From assembly GCA_036419695.1 (NCBI GenBank), contig CP143946.1, forward strand, positions 1,572,001 through 1,636,000: a stretch of 64,000 bases of DNA, written 5' to 3'. The DNA is from [Clostridium] symbiosum. GTDB taxonomy: Bacteria > Bacillota > Clostridia > Lachnospirales > Lachnospiraceae. Of the stretch, positions 63,323-64,000 are shown one piece after another (position 1 is the first letter of the stretch; every line of letters begins with the position of its first letter). The notes below the pieces were generated by a model. The model was not told where the DNA came from. It worked only from the letters and a program-made list of their open reading frames with translations, and ran no database searches. The position numbers and the translations under genes are program-made.

Positions 63323-63518
63323 GGGGGATGAGGAATCAAAAGTGTTGTTTATGTTGAAAATAATATAACACGATTGAATCATGATGCCTATTCCCGGTTC
63401 TGTCATAAAGATATAAGTAATTTGCAATACGAGAAACGGTAGATCTTATGCCTGAAACAGTGCCATGATGCGGAAAAACGTTTTAAAACCAATCTTTTTC
63501 AGTCTGGGAGGAAAGAAA

Positions 63519-64000
63519 ATGTACACGAAAAATCCGGAATATTTTTTAACGGTCGCCAGGGAGGGAAGTATTTCCAGGGCGGCGGAAAAGCTGTATTTGT
63601 CACAGCCATATCTGAGCCAGTGCATCGGGAGGCTGGAACAGGAGCTTCAGATCAAGCTGTTTGACCGGAGCCACACCCCCCTTGTCCTGACGGAGGCGGG
63701 GAGGCTCTATCTCAGTTATCTGGAAAGCGTGGGGACGCTAACCGGCAAGTTTGAATCGCAGGTAGAGGGGTTGAGGACGGGCAGCAGGCAGACCCTGAAC
63801 GTGGGGATGACGCCGTGGCGCGGTTCCGTACTGCTCCCGGATATTCTTCCGGCCTTTGCCGCTTCACATCCAGAGGTGAGGATTGTTCTGCACGAGAACC
63901 ATTCGAATATACTGTCGGGGCTTTTGGAGGAAGACAAGCTGGATTTTGCTTTAATGAATATCCCGAATAAGATGGGCGGCTTTGTCTATCAGGCTGTTTT
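63519..64000 (+). CDS. LysR family transcriptional regulator (3' end outside window)
   Basis: The first 160 residues of a LysR regulator. Helix-turn-helix: YFLTVAREGSISRAAEKLYL followed by SQPYLSQCIGRLEQEL (about 8-45) and LFDRSHTPLVLTEAG. The start of the co-inducer domain follows (LNVGMTPWRGSVLLPDILPA). ATG 63519 has GGGAGGAAAG upstream. Target and ligand cannot be told because the rest lies outside. Confidence 0.92.
   Translation, partial: MYTKNPEYFLTVAREGSISRAAEKLYLSQPYLSQCIGRLEQELQIKLFDRSHTPLVLTEAGRLYLSYLESVGTLTGKFESQVEGLRTGSRQTLNVGMTPWRGSVLLPDILPAFAASHPEVRIVLHENHSNILSGLLEEDKLDFALMNIPNKMGGFVYQAV

Overview
The window looks like chromosomal DNA of an anaerobic, spore-forming Clostridia/Lachnospiraceae-type Firmicute of moderate GC. 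Support: strong AGGAGG-type ribosome binding sites, some TTG/GTG starts, a spore photoproduct lyase, a BclA-like collagen protein and other spore-surface-like genes, a BceRS-BceAB module, and the TlpA / CD1871A-type CXXC / 4Fe-4S trio common in clostridia. The species is inference; the class is well supported. No rRNA, tRNA, CRISPR array or intact insertion sequence was seen.

Layout. 1-2.7 kb: end of an nSTAND-type defence NTPase (its homologue is complete at 41-44.4 kb) plus a small partner. 3-8.4 kb: DEAD-box helicase, ABC-F ATPase, and a YyaL-type thioredoxin-domain gene interrupted by 19 nt. 8.4-9.4 kb: choloylglycine hydrolase family enzyme. 9.6-24 kb: the most striking region. A tyrosine recombinase lies beside a 215-bp segment flanked by perfect 19-bp inverted repeats with a promoter inside, followed by two SipW-type signal peptidases, three TasA/camelysin-like proteins, an anchored adapter-like protein and a 2461-residue secreted protein. 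I read this as a phase-variable surface-fibre or matrix operon. 24.2-25.7 kb: DbpA-like helicase behind a leader terminator. 25.8-28.8 kb: decayed genes and cysteine-rich putative spore-surface proteins. 29-33.9 kb: a GGDEF/EAL protein and a cupin-PocR-kinase-AraC fusion. 34.2-37.6 kb: a cassette of divergent SHMT, cation symporter and FolD lacking key catalytic residues. 38.3-40.7 kb: FUSC exporter and divergent MarR regulator. 44.4-47.9 kb: an nfo remnant, a MATE gene with a nonsense codon, a DUF3877-like gene and the collagen-like protein. 48.1-54.7 kb: redox trio and BceRS-BceAB, both preceded by the same BceR-type box. 54.9-64 kb: DedA, glycosyltransferase, SplB, Imm5-like, DUF1538 plus PII-like pair, cytidylate-kinase-like gene, a second nonsense-interrupted MATE gene behind a structured leader, a small protein and a truncated LysR regulator.

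Two themes run through the window: cell or spore surface remodelling (phase-variable operon, collagen-like protein, cysteine-rich proteins) and recent gene decay (YyaL, two MATE genes, nfo, an SdrD/DUF6923-like gene, one small membrane gene). All functional statements rest on reading motifs by eye; no database search was run.
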